Positions 1 through 7,784 of a DNA stretch of 8,410 bases are shown piece after piece; the first letter of the stretch is position 1, and each line of letters begins with the position of its first letter. Made by a program: the position numbers and the translations under genes. Origin of the DNA: Flavobacteriaceae bacterium (lineage in GTDB: Bacteria; Bacteroidota; Bacteroidia; Flavobacteriales; Flavobacteriaceae); contig WFMU01000307.1 of NCBI GenBank assembly GCA_015488935.1, positions 1 through 8,410 of the forward strand. Reading direction: 5' to 3'. Below the pieces are notes generated by a model, which was not told where the DNA came from, did not search any database, and was given only the letters and a program-made list of their open reading frames with translations.

Positions 1-1
1 A

Positions 2-445
2 GAAGAGATAAATCTTTTAAAAGGATATTTAGAAATTGAAAAAATGCGATTTGGTAAAGATTTCTATTTTAATTTTTTTATCGATGGTAATTTAGATTTA
101 AATAATACAAATATACCAACCATGCTTTTGCAACCTATTGTAGAAAATGCGGTAAATCATGGTTTGTTTCATAAAGAAGGTAAAGGTGTTATCGAAATTT
201 TCTTTACTTTTATAAGCCAAAAATCTTTTGAAGTAATAATTGTTGACGATGGAGTAGGTGTAAAAAAATCAAAAGAGATACAGCAACAATCGTTAAAAAA
301 TAACAGCGTAAAAAAAACAAACTCCACCATGGTTTTAAACGAGCGAATAGCATTACTAAACCAATCTAAACGATGGTACGTTAGTTATAAATTAACCGAA
401 AATAGTGGCACTTCGGTACAATTAATTTTTACTAAAAATGACTAA
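2..445 (+). CDS. LytS/YehU-type sensor histidine kinase, 3' part only
   Basis: The frame is open from base 2, so this is the C-terminal 147 residues of a gene that begins before the window; the ATG at 44 is an internal Met. The first residues (ELxxYLEIE-K-RFG style, here NLLKGYLEIEKMRFG) are the conserved end of the His_kinase (PF06580) domain. The phospho-accepting His would lie further upstream and is not seen. The HATPase part follows: N-box QPIVENAVNHG at about residues 44-54 and G1 box VDDGVGV at about 81-87. A degenerate G2 region STMVLNERIALLN (about 108-120) and the closing SGTSVQL strand complete it. Family knowledge: these membrane kinases phosphorylate a LytTR regulator. The stop overlaps the start of the next gene by 8 bases, which fits a translationally coupled pair. 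The signal sensed cannot be judged because the sensor half is missing. Confidence 0.93.
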   Translation, partial: EEINLLKGYLEIEKMRFGKDFYFNFFIDGNLDLNNTNIPTMLLQPIVENAVNHGLFHKEGKGVIEIFFTFISQKSFEVIIVDDGVGVKKSKEIQQQSLKNNSVKKTNSTMVLNERIALLNQSKRWYVSYKLTENSGTSVQLIFTKND

Positions 446-1184
446 AATAAGAGCAATTTTACTAGATGATGAAGAAAAAGCTTTGGAGAGTTTACAATTA
501 AAAATTACTCGTTTTTTTCCTGAAATTGAGATTGTGGAAACAATTTTAAATCCTGAAAAGGCAATTAATGTAATAAATAGATTACAACCAGAATTGGTTT
601 TTATTGATATTGAAATGCCAGTTTTAAGTGGTTTTGATGTTTTGTCTAAGATAAAAAATCCTATTTTTGAAGTTATCTTTGTTACTGCTTATAGCAATTA
701 TGCTATTGAAGCCATACAACATTGCGCCATTGGTTATGTAGTAAAACCAATTGATAATGATGAACTAAAACAAGCAATAAATAATGCGATAAAAAATATT
801 ACACAAAAAACAGCATTTCAAAAAAACACACAATTATTAGAGTATTTGAGCGGTAATAACGGGCAAAATAGTATTGCTATTCCTTCGCAGAAAGGTATAA
901 GTTTTATTAAAATTAAAAACATTATTCGCTTTGAGGGTGTAGATGGTTATACCAAAATATTTATAAAAGATGAATCGCCAATATTAAGTTCGTATAGTAT
1001 TGGTAAATTTTGTAAGTTGGTTCAAAATCAATCGTTTTACTTATGTCATAAATCGCATTTGATAAATCTAAATTTTGTAGTTTCTATTTTAAAAGAAGGT
1101 ATGATTGAACTAAGTGACCGCAGTAAAATTCCAATTGCAAAATCTAAGCGTTCTGCGTTTATTTTACGTATGCAAGGTTTGTAA
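438..1184 (+). CDS. LytTR-family response regulator
   Basis: This complete 248-residue regulator has an N-terminal receiver domain (about 5-120) and a C-terminal LytTR DNA-binding domain (about 145-246). The receiver shows the acidic pocket D10-D11, the phospho-acceptor D57 in FIDIEMP, the switch T83 in FVTAY and the conserved K103 in VVKP. The LytTR domain starts near IAIPSQKGISFIKIKNI and includes IIRFEGVDGYTKIF and CHKSHLINLNFV, typical of the family. LytTR proteins bind direct repeats in promoters; no target is evident here. The ATG lies inside the last codons of the kinase gene and gives a standard receiver N-terminus, so the start is firm. The pair forms a two-component system. Length and key residues are intact. 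The regulated genes are unknown. Confidence 0.95.
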   Translation: MTKIRAILLDDEEKALESLQLKITRFFPEIEIVETILNPEKAINVINRLQPELVFIDIEMPVLSGFDVLSKIKNPIFEVIFVTAYSNYAIEAIQHCAIGYVVKPIDNDELKQAINNAIKNITQKTAFQKNTQLLEYLSGNNGQNSIAIPSQKGISFIKIKNIIRFEGVDGYTKIFIKDESPILSSYSIGKFCKLVQNQSFYLCHKSHLINLNFVVSILKEGMIELSDRSKIPIAKSKRSAFILRMQGL

Positions 1185-1270
1185 TTGGTTTAAACGTTAA
1201 AATACGATTATAAAATAATACCAACTATTTTACTTTAAAATTTAATTCGTGTTGTTTAAAAAAATAGTAT

Positions 1271-1310
1271 AACAAAAAAAGACTGTCATTGCCAACAGTC
1301 TTTTTTTGTT
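1271..1310. terminator. Bidirectional intrinsic terminator between the LytTR gene and atpC
   Basis: A perfect 16-bp inverted repeat (arms 1271-1286 and 1295-1310) surrounds an 8-base loop. The core pairs GACTGT with ACAGTC, and runs of seven A and seven T flank it, so either strand yields a hairpin followed by a U tract. It begins 86 bases after the regulator gene and lies 13 bases past the end of atpC, so it can stop both convergent transcripts. Confidence 0.92.
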
Positions 1311-1323
1311 ATTTAAGATTAAA

Positions 1324-1602
1324 TTAATCTACTAAAATAATTATTTTATTTTCACTCATTTCAATAGTTCCAGATTCAATCGCTAACCAAGTACCATTAT
1401 CATCTCCTTTAGTAAATTTATCTTGGTATGCTTCATCAACAGTAAAATTACCATAGATTTTCACATTTCCTTTTTGCAATAAAGATACTATAGGTGCGTG
1501 ATTATTTAACATTTGGAATGCTCCGTTAATACCAGGTACAGCAACAGAATCTACTTCTGTTTGTAATAATACTGCTTCTGGTGATACTATTTCTAATTGC
1601 AT
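1324..1602 (-). CDS. atpC: F1Fo ATP synthase subunit epsilon, short form without the C-terminal helices
   Basis: The 92-residue product matches the N-terminal beta-sandwich domain of epsilon: LEIVSPEAVLLQTEVDSVAVPG, then GAFQMLNNHAPIVSLLQKGNVKI, ending with ESGTIEMSENKIIILVD. In the assembled enzyme epsilon sits on the central stalk with gamma and contacts the c-ring. Compared with E. coli epsilon (about 139 residues), the protein stops right after the last sandwich strand, so the two-helix C-terminal domain that can inhibit ATP hydrolysis is absent. There is a loop insertion of roughly 15-20 residues around 52-70 (DEAYQDKFTKGDDNG). The stop is followed 13 bases later by the terminator, so no missing domain is hidden by a simple truncation. 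It starts 17 bases after atpD and is almost certainly co-transcribed with it. Confidence 0.96.
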   Translation of the reverse strand: MQLEIVSPEAVLLQTEVDSVAVPGINGAFQMLNNHAPIVSLLQKGNVKIYGNFTVDEAYQDKFTKGDDNGTWLAIESGTIEMSENKIIILVD

Positions 1603-1619
1603 TTTTGTTTATTTTAAGA

Positions 1620-3128
<1,509 letters not shown>

Positions 3129-3161
3129 TTATTTCTATTTTATTTGTTTAAAGATAGTCGT

Positions 3162-3181
3162 CTAAAGTATTCTTACTTTAG
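3162..3181 (-). promoter_or_regulatory. Hairpin in the atpD mRNA leader
   Basis: A perfect 8-bp inverted repeat CTAAAGTA / TACTTTAG encloses four bases (AGAA on the transcribed strand). It lies about 13 bases after the predicted transcription start and 33 bases before the atpD ATG. There is no U tract after it on the minus strand, so it is not a simple terminator. It could be an mRNA-stabilising stem or a protein-binding site; the role is unknown. Confidence 0.5.
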
Positions 3182-3198
3182 TTCTAATTTTCAAGCTG

Positions 3199-3232
3199 CA
3201 AAGATAATTATATTTAGTTAATATTAAAACAA
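3199..3232 (-). promoter_or_regulatory. Bacteroidetes-type promoter of atpD-atpC
   Basis: Read on the minus strand, TTG (3232-3230), a 23-base spacer and TATCTTTG (3206-3199) match the Bacteroidetes housekeeping consensus TTG / TAnnTTTG. The -7 element is perfect and the spacer is at the long end of the accepted range. Transcription would start near 3194, giving a leader of about 65 bases. Confidence 0.75.
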
Positions 3233-3256
3233 TTATTACACAAAATAATAGTTAAA

Positions 3257-3287
3257 AAAAATGCTTCGAAATATTCGAAGCATTTTT
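3257..3287 (-). terminator. Intrinsic terminator of the TonB-dependent receptor gene
   Basis: The arms 3257-3270 and 3274-3287 form a 14-bp stem with core ATGCTTCGAA / TTCGAAGCAT and a three-base loop. On the minus strand the stem runs into a tract of T (complement of the A run 3254-3260). It lies about 44 bases after the receptor stop codon and insulates that gene from the atpD promoter. The A/T flanks are nearly symmetric, so some activity on the plus strand is possible. Confidence 0.88.
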
Positions 3288-3330
3288 ACTAAAATAATAC
3301 ACTTTAAGTAATCTTAGTTGTGTGTATGTA

Positions 3331-6252
3331 TTAGTTATTTATTGTCCAAGATAAGAAATATTGCGATCCTACATTACCAGCACCTACCGCACTTCTATAA
3401 TCTTTTCCTCCAATATTAGTACCTCCTAATTTGAATACCGATTTCCATTTTGGAAATGCATAATTAATCATTGCATCTGCAGTAAATCTTGCATCAACCA
3501 TTGCATTAGCGATACTAGATTCCCATAAAAACTCTGTTCCATAACGTCCATTTACATTAAATCCGAAGTTTTTATATACATTATTACTTCCTAAAGATAA
3601 TTTTATTTTATGTTCTGGCGTGTTAAATCCTGCTCTAAAGTCTGGGTCTGATGCTTGGTCAAAATTAAATTTAGACCATGTATAACTCAATCCTACTTTA
3701 TATTTTTCTGCAAATTTTGTAGATATTCCAATTACTGCTCCGTACGAAGAAACATCTGCTTTTGAGTTTGTATATGTTTGGAATGGTTGGATATAGTCTT
3801 TATTAAATCCACCTCCAGATGCTAAACTTGATAATGTTCCTACGGCATCTGCAAGACCAGAAGTGTTTAATGCACTTCCGTTAACTGGAGATAATACTGT
3901 TTTTAGGCTAATAAATCCATCATATTTATTGTAATAACCGTTTAAATCTATAGCAAATTTTCCTAATTTACCACGGTATCCAACATCAATAGCAGTTACT
4001 TTTTCTGGTTTAACTAATTCTGTTTTTGTAGATTTTAATAAACTTCCTGAGTGGTTTATTATTGCTAAACCTCCTGCTTGTTGTGGTGTAAGTGTTCCAC
4101 CAGACGCAACAATTAATGCAGTAACATCTGCTACAAATTGTGGTGTTTGTGAATAAGCTCCTGCAGAGTTTGCAAAAGCAGTAAAAGAGGATACTGAATA
4201 TGCATCGTTGTATGCGTTGTAACCTGTTAAACTAGTTTCTGGTAAGTCTCTTGTTAAATTGTCTGGAGCAGAACCAACTAAAATTGCTCTACCAACATTA
4301 AATCCAATGTATTGATCTTGCGTTGTTGGGTTTCTAAATCCTGTTTGATAAGATGCTCTAAAGTTATGTTGTTTATTATCTCCTGCTGCATAGTTGATAG
4401 ATGCTCTTGGCGAAATATTTGCGTCAAAATTTTGTGCTTTGTCATAACGTGCAGAAACAGATAATTTTAAACGGTCATCGTTAAATTTCTTTACAGCTTG
4501 TACATAAGCTCCAATTTCATCGTACTCAATTGCTCCGTCATAATCTGTAAAAATAGTACCATCAGAGTTTAATGCGTATCTTCTCCAAGAACCACCAACT
4601 TGTAAGTCAACAGCTTTATTTAATAATTTACTAAAATTGTAATTTCCTTCACTTACATAAACTCTTGATCTATCTATAAACTTAGAGCCTTTTGTAACAT
4701 CTGGGTCGTTTGTAATTTGATTATAAGCAGTGTTAAATGCTCGTGTTCCTGGTTGTAGTGTTACATGAGAATCTGCATAAGCTCTTGCTGCTGCATGTGC
4801 TGCTGCTGCATTATTTCCATTGGCATTCCAATTTGCTCCAAAAACGGCAGCATAAGTTCCAAACCAAGTTCCTGCATTAATTTTACTCATATTAATACCT
4901 GTAAAACGTAAATCGTAAGAGTCTTTTGCGTCTTCTGTTGTCATATAACCTCTAATAAAGAAATCTTCATTTTTAAGTTCAATTTTTGCTTGTTGCATAA
5001 TAAAGTTTTTTAATTGGTATCTATTTGCTCCTTGATAGATAGTATTTCCTTTACCTACACGGTAGTTTCCAATTATTTCGAAGTCATTTCCAAACGGACG
5101 ATAATTTAAAGATAAATCCGTTTTAATACTTCTCGCTTTATAGTCTGTTAAGTCTTGTTCTAAATAACCTGTTCTTGCAACATTTCCAATAGTTCCAGCA
5201 GGAACTGGTGCGCCACCAGCAGCAGCTAACATCTCCATATTTAAACCTAATGGTCCAAGAGCTGCATTTGAAGTAATTTCATCACCGTAAATATTCAATC
5301 CGTCGTGTGCTGGATTTGTACCTATTGGTATAATTTTATCTGCTTCACCTGCTTTAAAGGTGTCTTGATAAGCGTTAGTGTCATTGGCAACCCAATCGGT
5401 ACCTTCTAAGTAAGAAAAAGATGCTTTTGCAGCAAATTTATCACTAAAAGCATGTGCTGCTCTAATTCCAGCATCATAGTAAGGGTCTGTTCCACCTGCT
5501 TTAGAAGTGGTAACTCCTCTTTTACCATAAACACTTATTCCTTGGTGGTCAAATGGATTTTTACTAGTCATAAATAAAATACCATTAAAAGCATTTGCAC
5601 CGTATAATGCAGAGGATGCTCCAGGTAGTAATTCAACAGAATTTACATCTAGCTCATTCATTCCAATTAAATTTCCCATAACAAAGTTAAGTGCTGGAGA
5701 TGAGTTGTCCATACCATCGACTAACTGTACAAATCTTGTATTTGCAAAAGTTGCAAATCCTCTTGCGTTAACAGAATTAAAAGTTAAACTACTTGTATTT
5801 ACATCTACTCCTTTTAAATTTTCTATACTGTTATAGAAACTTGCAGATGCAGTGTTTTTTATATCTCTTGTATCCATTCTTTCGATAGTTACAGGAGATT
5901 CTCTCACACTTTCGGGTGTTCTTGATGCAGAAACAACAACTTCATCTAATTCAGAAGCATTCTCGCTTAAAGAAATATCTGTGGTTTGATTTGCTTTTGT
6001 GATTGAAACTGTTTTTTTAGCATATCCTAATGTTGTAACAACAACGTCAAATGGTGGTTCTTGATTTACTTTTAACGTATAATTACCATCAAAATCGGTA
6101 GTTGTTCCTAAAGATTTACCAACCACTTTAATATTAACTCCAGGAAGTGGTTCTCCTGATTTTGCATCTTTCACATTTCCAGAAACTGTTGTTTGCGACA
6201 ACATTGTTACACTAAAAAGTAATGAAATTGCAATAAATAATAATTTTCTCAT
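3331..6252 (-). CDS. TonB-dependent outer-membrane receptor (orphan, no SusD partner)
   Basis: The 973-residue product is an outer-membrane transporter energised by TonB. The frame is open upstream to 6462, but the ATG at 6252 gives a classic signal peptide (MRKLLFIAISLLFSVTMLSQ, cleavage near 19-20), while the upstream extension is Lys/Ile-rich without homology signs. A CarboxypepD_reg-like domain follows (about 21-98; GNVKDAKSGEPLPGVNIKV, GTTTDFDGNYTL). A TonB-box-like ELDEVVVSASRT comes next (101-112). The plug domain (about 114-235) contains NARGFATFANTRFVQLVDG and VELLPGASSALYGANAFNG. The rest is the beta-barrel, ending in SQYFLSWTINN. An Ala-rich stretch (AAAAHAAARAYA) lies in a barrel loop. 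No susD-like gene, sugar enzyme or iron gene lies beside it, and the gene has its own terminator, so it appears monocistronic. Substrate unknown; the plug and domain order make the family call safe. Confidence 0.95.
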   Translation of the reverse strand: MRKLLFIAISLLFSVTMLSQTTVSGNVKDAKSGEPLPGVNIKVVGKSLGTTTDFDGNYTLKVNQEPPFDVVVTTLGYAKKTVSITKANQTTDISLSENASELDEVVVSASRTPESVRESPVTIERMDTRDIKNTASASFYNSIENLKGVDVNTSSLTFNSVNARGFATFANTRFVQLVDGMDNSSPALNFVMGNLIGMNELDVNSVELLPGASSALYGANAFNGILFMTSKNPFDHQGISVYGKRGVTTSKAGGTDPYYDAGIRAAHAFSDKFAAKASFSYLEGTDWVANDTNAYQDTFKAGEADKIIPIGTNPAHDGLNIYGDEITSNAALGPLGLNMEMLAAAGGAPVPAGTIGNVARTGYLEQDLTDYKARSIKTDLSLNYRPFGNDFEIIGNYRVGKGNTIYQGANRYQLKNFIMQQAKIELKNEDFFIRGYMTTEDAKDSYDLRFTGINMSKINAGTWFGTYAAVFGANWNANGNNAAAAHAAARAYADSHVTLQPGTRAFNTAYNQITNDPDVTKGSKFIDRSRVYVSEGNYNFSKLLNKAVDLQVGGSWRRYALNSDGTIFTDYDGAIEYDEIGAYVQAVKKFNDDRLKLSVSARYDKAQNFDANISPRASINYAAGDNKQHNFRASYQTGFRNPTTQDQYIGFNVGRAILVGSAPDNLTRDLPETSLTGYNAYNDAYSVSSFTAFANSAGAYSQTPQFVADVTALIVASGGTLTPQQAGGLAIINHSGSLLKSTKTELVKPEKVTAIDVGYRGKLGKFAIDLNGYYNKYDGFISLKTVLSPVNGSALNTSGLADAVGTLSSLASGGGFNKDYIQPFQTYTNSKADVSSYGAVIGISTKFAEKYKVGLSYTWSKFNFDQASDPDFRAGFNTPEHKIKLSLGSNNVYKNFGFNVNGRYGTEFLWESSIANAMVDARFTADAMINYAFPKWKSVFKLGGTNIGGKDYRSAVGAGNVGSQYFLSWTINN

Positions 6253-6280
6253 TTGTATCTTAATTTGATTAATATGGGTG

Positions 6281-6287
6281 CAAAGTA
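6281..6287 (-). promoter_or_regulatory. Candidate -7 element of the receptor gene
   Basis: On the minus strand TACTTTG (6287-6281) resembles the Bacteroidetes -7 element TAnnTTTG but is one base shorter between TA and TTTG. No clear TTG lies 17-23 bases upstream. It would place the transcript start near 6276, about 24 bases before the ATG at 6252, which supports the internal start. The match is weaker than for atpD or rplM. Confidence 0.42.
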
Positions 6288-6710
6288 CAAAAAAAATTTT
6301 ATTCTTAATAGCATAAATAGTATTTCGCTGTATTAAATCTTTTTTGTAAACTATTTTGACTATATAATAAGGTGTATAAATTTTTGCCATTCTAATTTTC
6401 CTATTTCTAACTGTGATTTTATATTTGGCTTGGTTATAAACGTGGTTCGGTATAAAATCCAATTTACAGAAATCCGATAAGAGATAAAATTTTATACAAA
6501 AAAGATGGCTTTTGTTTGGTTTTTATTTGGGTTTGATGAATTTTTACATATATTTCTCCAAACATCCTTAAAATAGTTAGCTATTCCTTCAAAAATTTGT
6601 ATTTGTTTATGTAAAAATTTATGCAAACTGTAAATGAAATTTACATTTAACTCGTGTTTTAACATCTTTTCTGTCAGTAAGTCGCTTTAAAAAAAATATA
6701 CGAACTAGTA

Positions 6711-6740
6711 TTGCTATATAAAGAAATAATCGTACTTTTG
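6711..6740 (+). promoter_or_regulatory. Bacteroidetes-type promoter of the rplM operon
   Basis: TTG (6711-6713), a 19-base spacer and TACTTTTG (6733-6740) fit TTG / TAnnTTTG exactly with near-ideal spacing. This is the strongest promoter match in the window. The start of transcription should be near 6745, leaving a leader of about 43 bases before the rplM GTG. Confidence 0.85.
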
Positions 6741-6744
6741 CAAA

Positions 6745-6787
6745 CTCTTTAGAGTAAAGAGGAATGTTTAATAAATAAATAAAACGA
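6745..6787 (+). promoter_or_regulatory. Candidate structured leader of rplM-rpsI mRNA
   Basis: The predicted mRNA begins with a perfect 7-bp hairpin, CTCTTTA (6745-6751), loop GAG, TAAAGAG (6755-6761). An unstructured A/T-rich stretch then leads to the GTG start. A hairpin at the very 5' end of a ribosomal-protein mRNA, directly after a strong promoter, fits an autoregulatory leader bound by L13 or another product of the operon. That role is inference; it could also only protect the 5' end. There is no terminator-like U tract after it, so control, if any, would act on translation or stability. Confidence 0.5.
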
Positions 6788-7243
6788 GTGAACACACTAA
6801 GTTACAAAACTGTATCTGCTAATAAAGCCACTGTAAATAAAGAATGGTTATTAGTTGATGCTGAAGGACAAACATTAGGTAGGTTGGCTTCTAAAGTTGC
6901 AAAACTTATAAGAGGAAAATACAAACCTAATTTTACACCTCACGTTGATTGTGGAGACAATGTAGTCATTATCAATGCAGAGAAGATTAAGTTAACTGGT
7001 AACAAATGGGCAGACAAAACATACGTTCGTCATACAGGTTATCCAGGAGGTCAGAGAACCCTTTCTGCCACTGAATTATTTGGAAAAGATCCAATACGTT
7101 TGGTTGAAAAAGCAGTTAAAGGTATGTTACCAAAGAATAAATTAGGAAGAGCTATTTATAAAAATTTATATGTTTATACTGGTAATGAACATAATCAAGC
7201 TGCTCAAAATCCTAAAGCTATTAACCTAAACGAAATAAAATAA
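6788..7243 (+). CDS. rplM: 50S ribosomal protein L13
   Basis: The 151-residue product is L13, an early-assembly protein of the large subunit that binds 23S rRNA. Recognisable blocks are [20 protein letters not shown] (20-39), [34 protein letters not shown], the HTGYPGG segment, and [22 protein letters not shown]. It is slightly longer than E. coli L13 (142) through the C-terminal tail. The start is a GTG at 6788; the only ATG just upstream (near 6764) opens a four-codon frame, and [16 protein letters not shown] is the usual N-terminus in this group, so GTG is the likely real start. It is first in the rplM-rpsI-rpsB order, one base before rpsI, and is served by the promoter at 6711-6740. Confidence 0.97.
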   Translation: MNTLSYKTVSANKATVNKEWLLVDAEGQTLGRLASKVAKLIRGKYKPNFTPHVDCGDNVVIINAEKIKLTGNKWADKTYVRHTGYPGGQRTLSATELFGKDPIRLVEKAVKGMLPKNKLGRAIYKNLYVYTGNEHNQAAQNPKAINLNEIK

Positions 7244-7244
7244 T

Positions 7245-7631
7245 ATGGAAATTATTCATAAAATAGGTAGAAGAAAAACTGCTGTTGCTCGTATTTATAT
7301 GAGTGAAGGTAAAGGAAATATTACTGTTAATGGTAAAGAAATCGATAATTATTTCTCTACAGACACATTGCGTTATAAAGTTTCTCAACCATTAATGCTT
7401 ACAGAAAATTTAGAAAAATTTGATATTAAAGCAAACGTTTTTGGCGGAGGTATTACTGGACAAGCAGAGGCTATAAGATTAGCTATTTCTAGAGCTTTAG
7501 TTTCTTTAGATGAAGAAAATAGACTTCTTTTAAAACCAGAAGGTTTATTAACTAGAGATCCTAGAATGGTTGAACGTAAAAAATTCGGTCAGAAAAAAGC
7601 ACGTAAAAAATTCCAATTCTCAAAACGTTAA
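7245..7631 (+). CDS. rpsI: 30S ribosomal protein S9
   Basis: The 128-residue product is S9, located in the head of the small subunit, whose C-terminal tail reaches the P-site tRNA. The N-terminus has [18 protein letters not shown] (7-24) and the middle has the signature [20 protein letters not shown] (about 66-85). The basic tail [25 protein letters not shown] ends in the conserved SKR. Length is the usual one for bacterial S9. It follows rplM with a single base between stop and start, so the two are co-transcribed and probably coupled in translation. Confidence 0.98.
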   Translation: MEIIHKIGRRKTAVARIYMSEGKGNITVNGKEIDNYFSTDTLRYKVSQPLMLTENLEKFDIKANVFGGGITGQAEAIRLAISRALVSLDEENRLLLKPEGLLTRDPRMVERKKFGQKKARKKFQFSKR

Positions 7632-7693
7632 TCTCGACTTTATTCGATATGACAAAAATTGGTTTTATTACAAATTTAAAATTATTAAAAAGT

Positions 7694-7702
7694 TATTGTT
7701 TG
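7694..7702 (+). promoter_or_regulatory. Weak candidate internal promoter for rpsB
   Basis: TATTGTTTG resembles TAnnTTTG but has three bases, not two, between TA and TTTG, and no TTG lies at the right distance upstream. It would start a transcript right at the foot of the nested stems at 7705, as also seen for rplM. Read-through from rpsI is an equally good explanation, since no terminator separates the two genes. Confidence 0.25.
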
Positions 7703-7704
7703 AG

Positions 7705-7774
7705 TTTAGCATCCAAATAAATTAAGACTCTTAAAAAAGGCTACTTAATTATTGCTAAATCTTACGGAACGTAA
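7705..7774 (+). promoter_or_regulatory. Nested stems before rpsB, candidate ribosomal-protein leader
   Basis: Three inverted repeats occupy the second half of the 153-base rpsI-rpsB gap. TTTAGCA (7705-7711) pairs with TGCTAAA (7753-7759) and encloses AATTAAG (7720-7726) pairing with CTTAATT (7744-7750). Together they make a two-step arm with an asymmetric internal loop (8 against 2 bases) and a 17-base apex. A separate hairpin TTACG-GAA-CGTAA (7762-7774) ends 10 bases before the rpsB ATG. No U tract follows, so it is not a terminator. The position suits translational autoregulation by S2, known for rpsB in other bacteria, but the link here is inference. Confidence 0.5.
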
Positions 7775-7784
7775 ACTAAACAAA

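Larger units (their letters stand above)
6253..6787. other. Divergent intergenic region between the receptor gene and rplM
   Basis: This 535-base stretch separates two genes transcribed away from each other. It contains the candidate receptor promoter near 6281 and the rplM promoter and leader (6711-6787). It also holds several copies of ATGTAAA or its complement between 6543 and 6646, including the inverted repeat TGTAAAT-GAA-ATTTACA at 6629-6645. The part 6253-6462 is also open as an in-frame extension of the receptor, but I do not consider it coding. Between 6310 and 6540 I see nothing I can name. Confidence 0.6.

Noticed and set aside
1224..1268. Inverted repeat ACTATTTT / AAAATAGT after the LytTR gene
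   Set aside because: It is made almost only of A and T with a 29-base loop and is next to a far stronger terminator; it is probably chance.
4779..4817. Ala-rich, GCT/GCA-repeating stretch in the receptor gene
   Set aside because: It is in frame inside a barrel loop and too short and irregular to be a tandem repeat or recombination site.
6420..6427. TATATTTG on the plus strand resembling a -7 promoter element
   Set aside because: No TTG at 17-23 bases upstream and no gene close downstream; the rplM promoter at 6711-6740 is far better.
6253..6462. N-terminal extension of 70 residues on the TonB-dependent receptor
   Set aside because: The extension is Lys/Ile-rich, would bury the signal peptide, and covers a likely promoter; the ATG at 6252 gives a textbook export signal.
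6500..6540. T-rich stretch with repeated TTTGG/TTTGGG words
   Set aside because: Low complexity in AT-rich intergenic DNA; no regular period or pairing partner was found.
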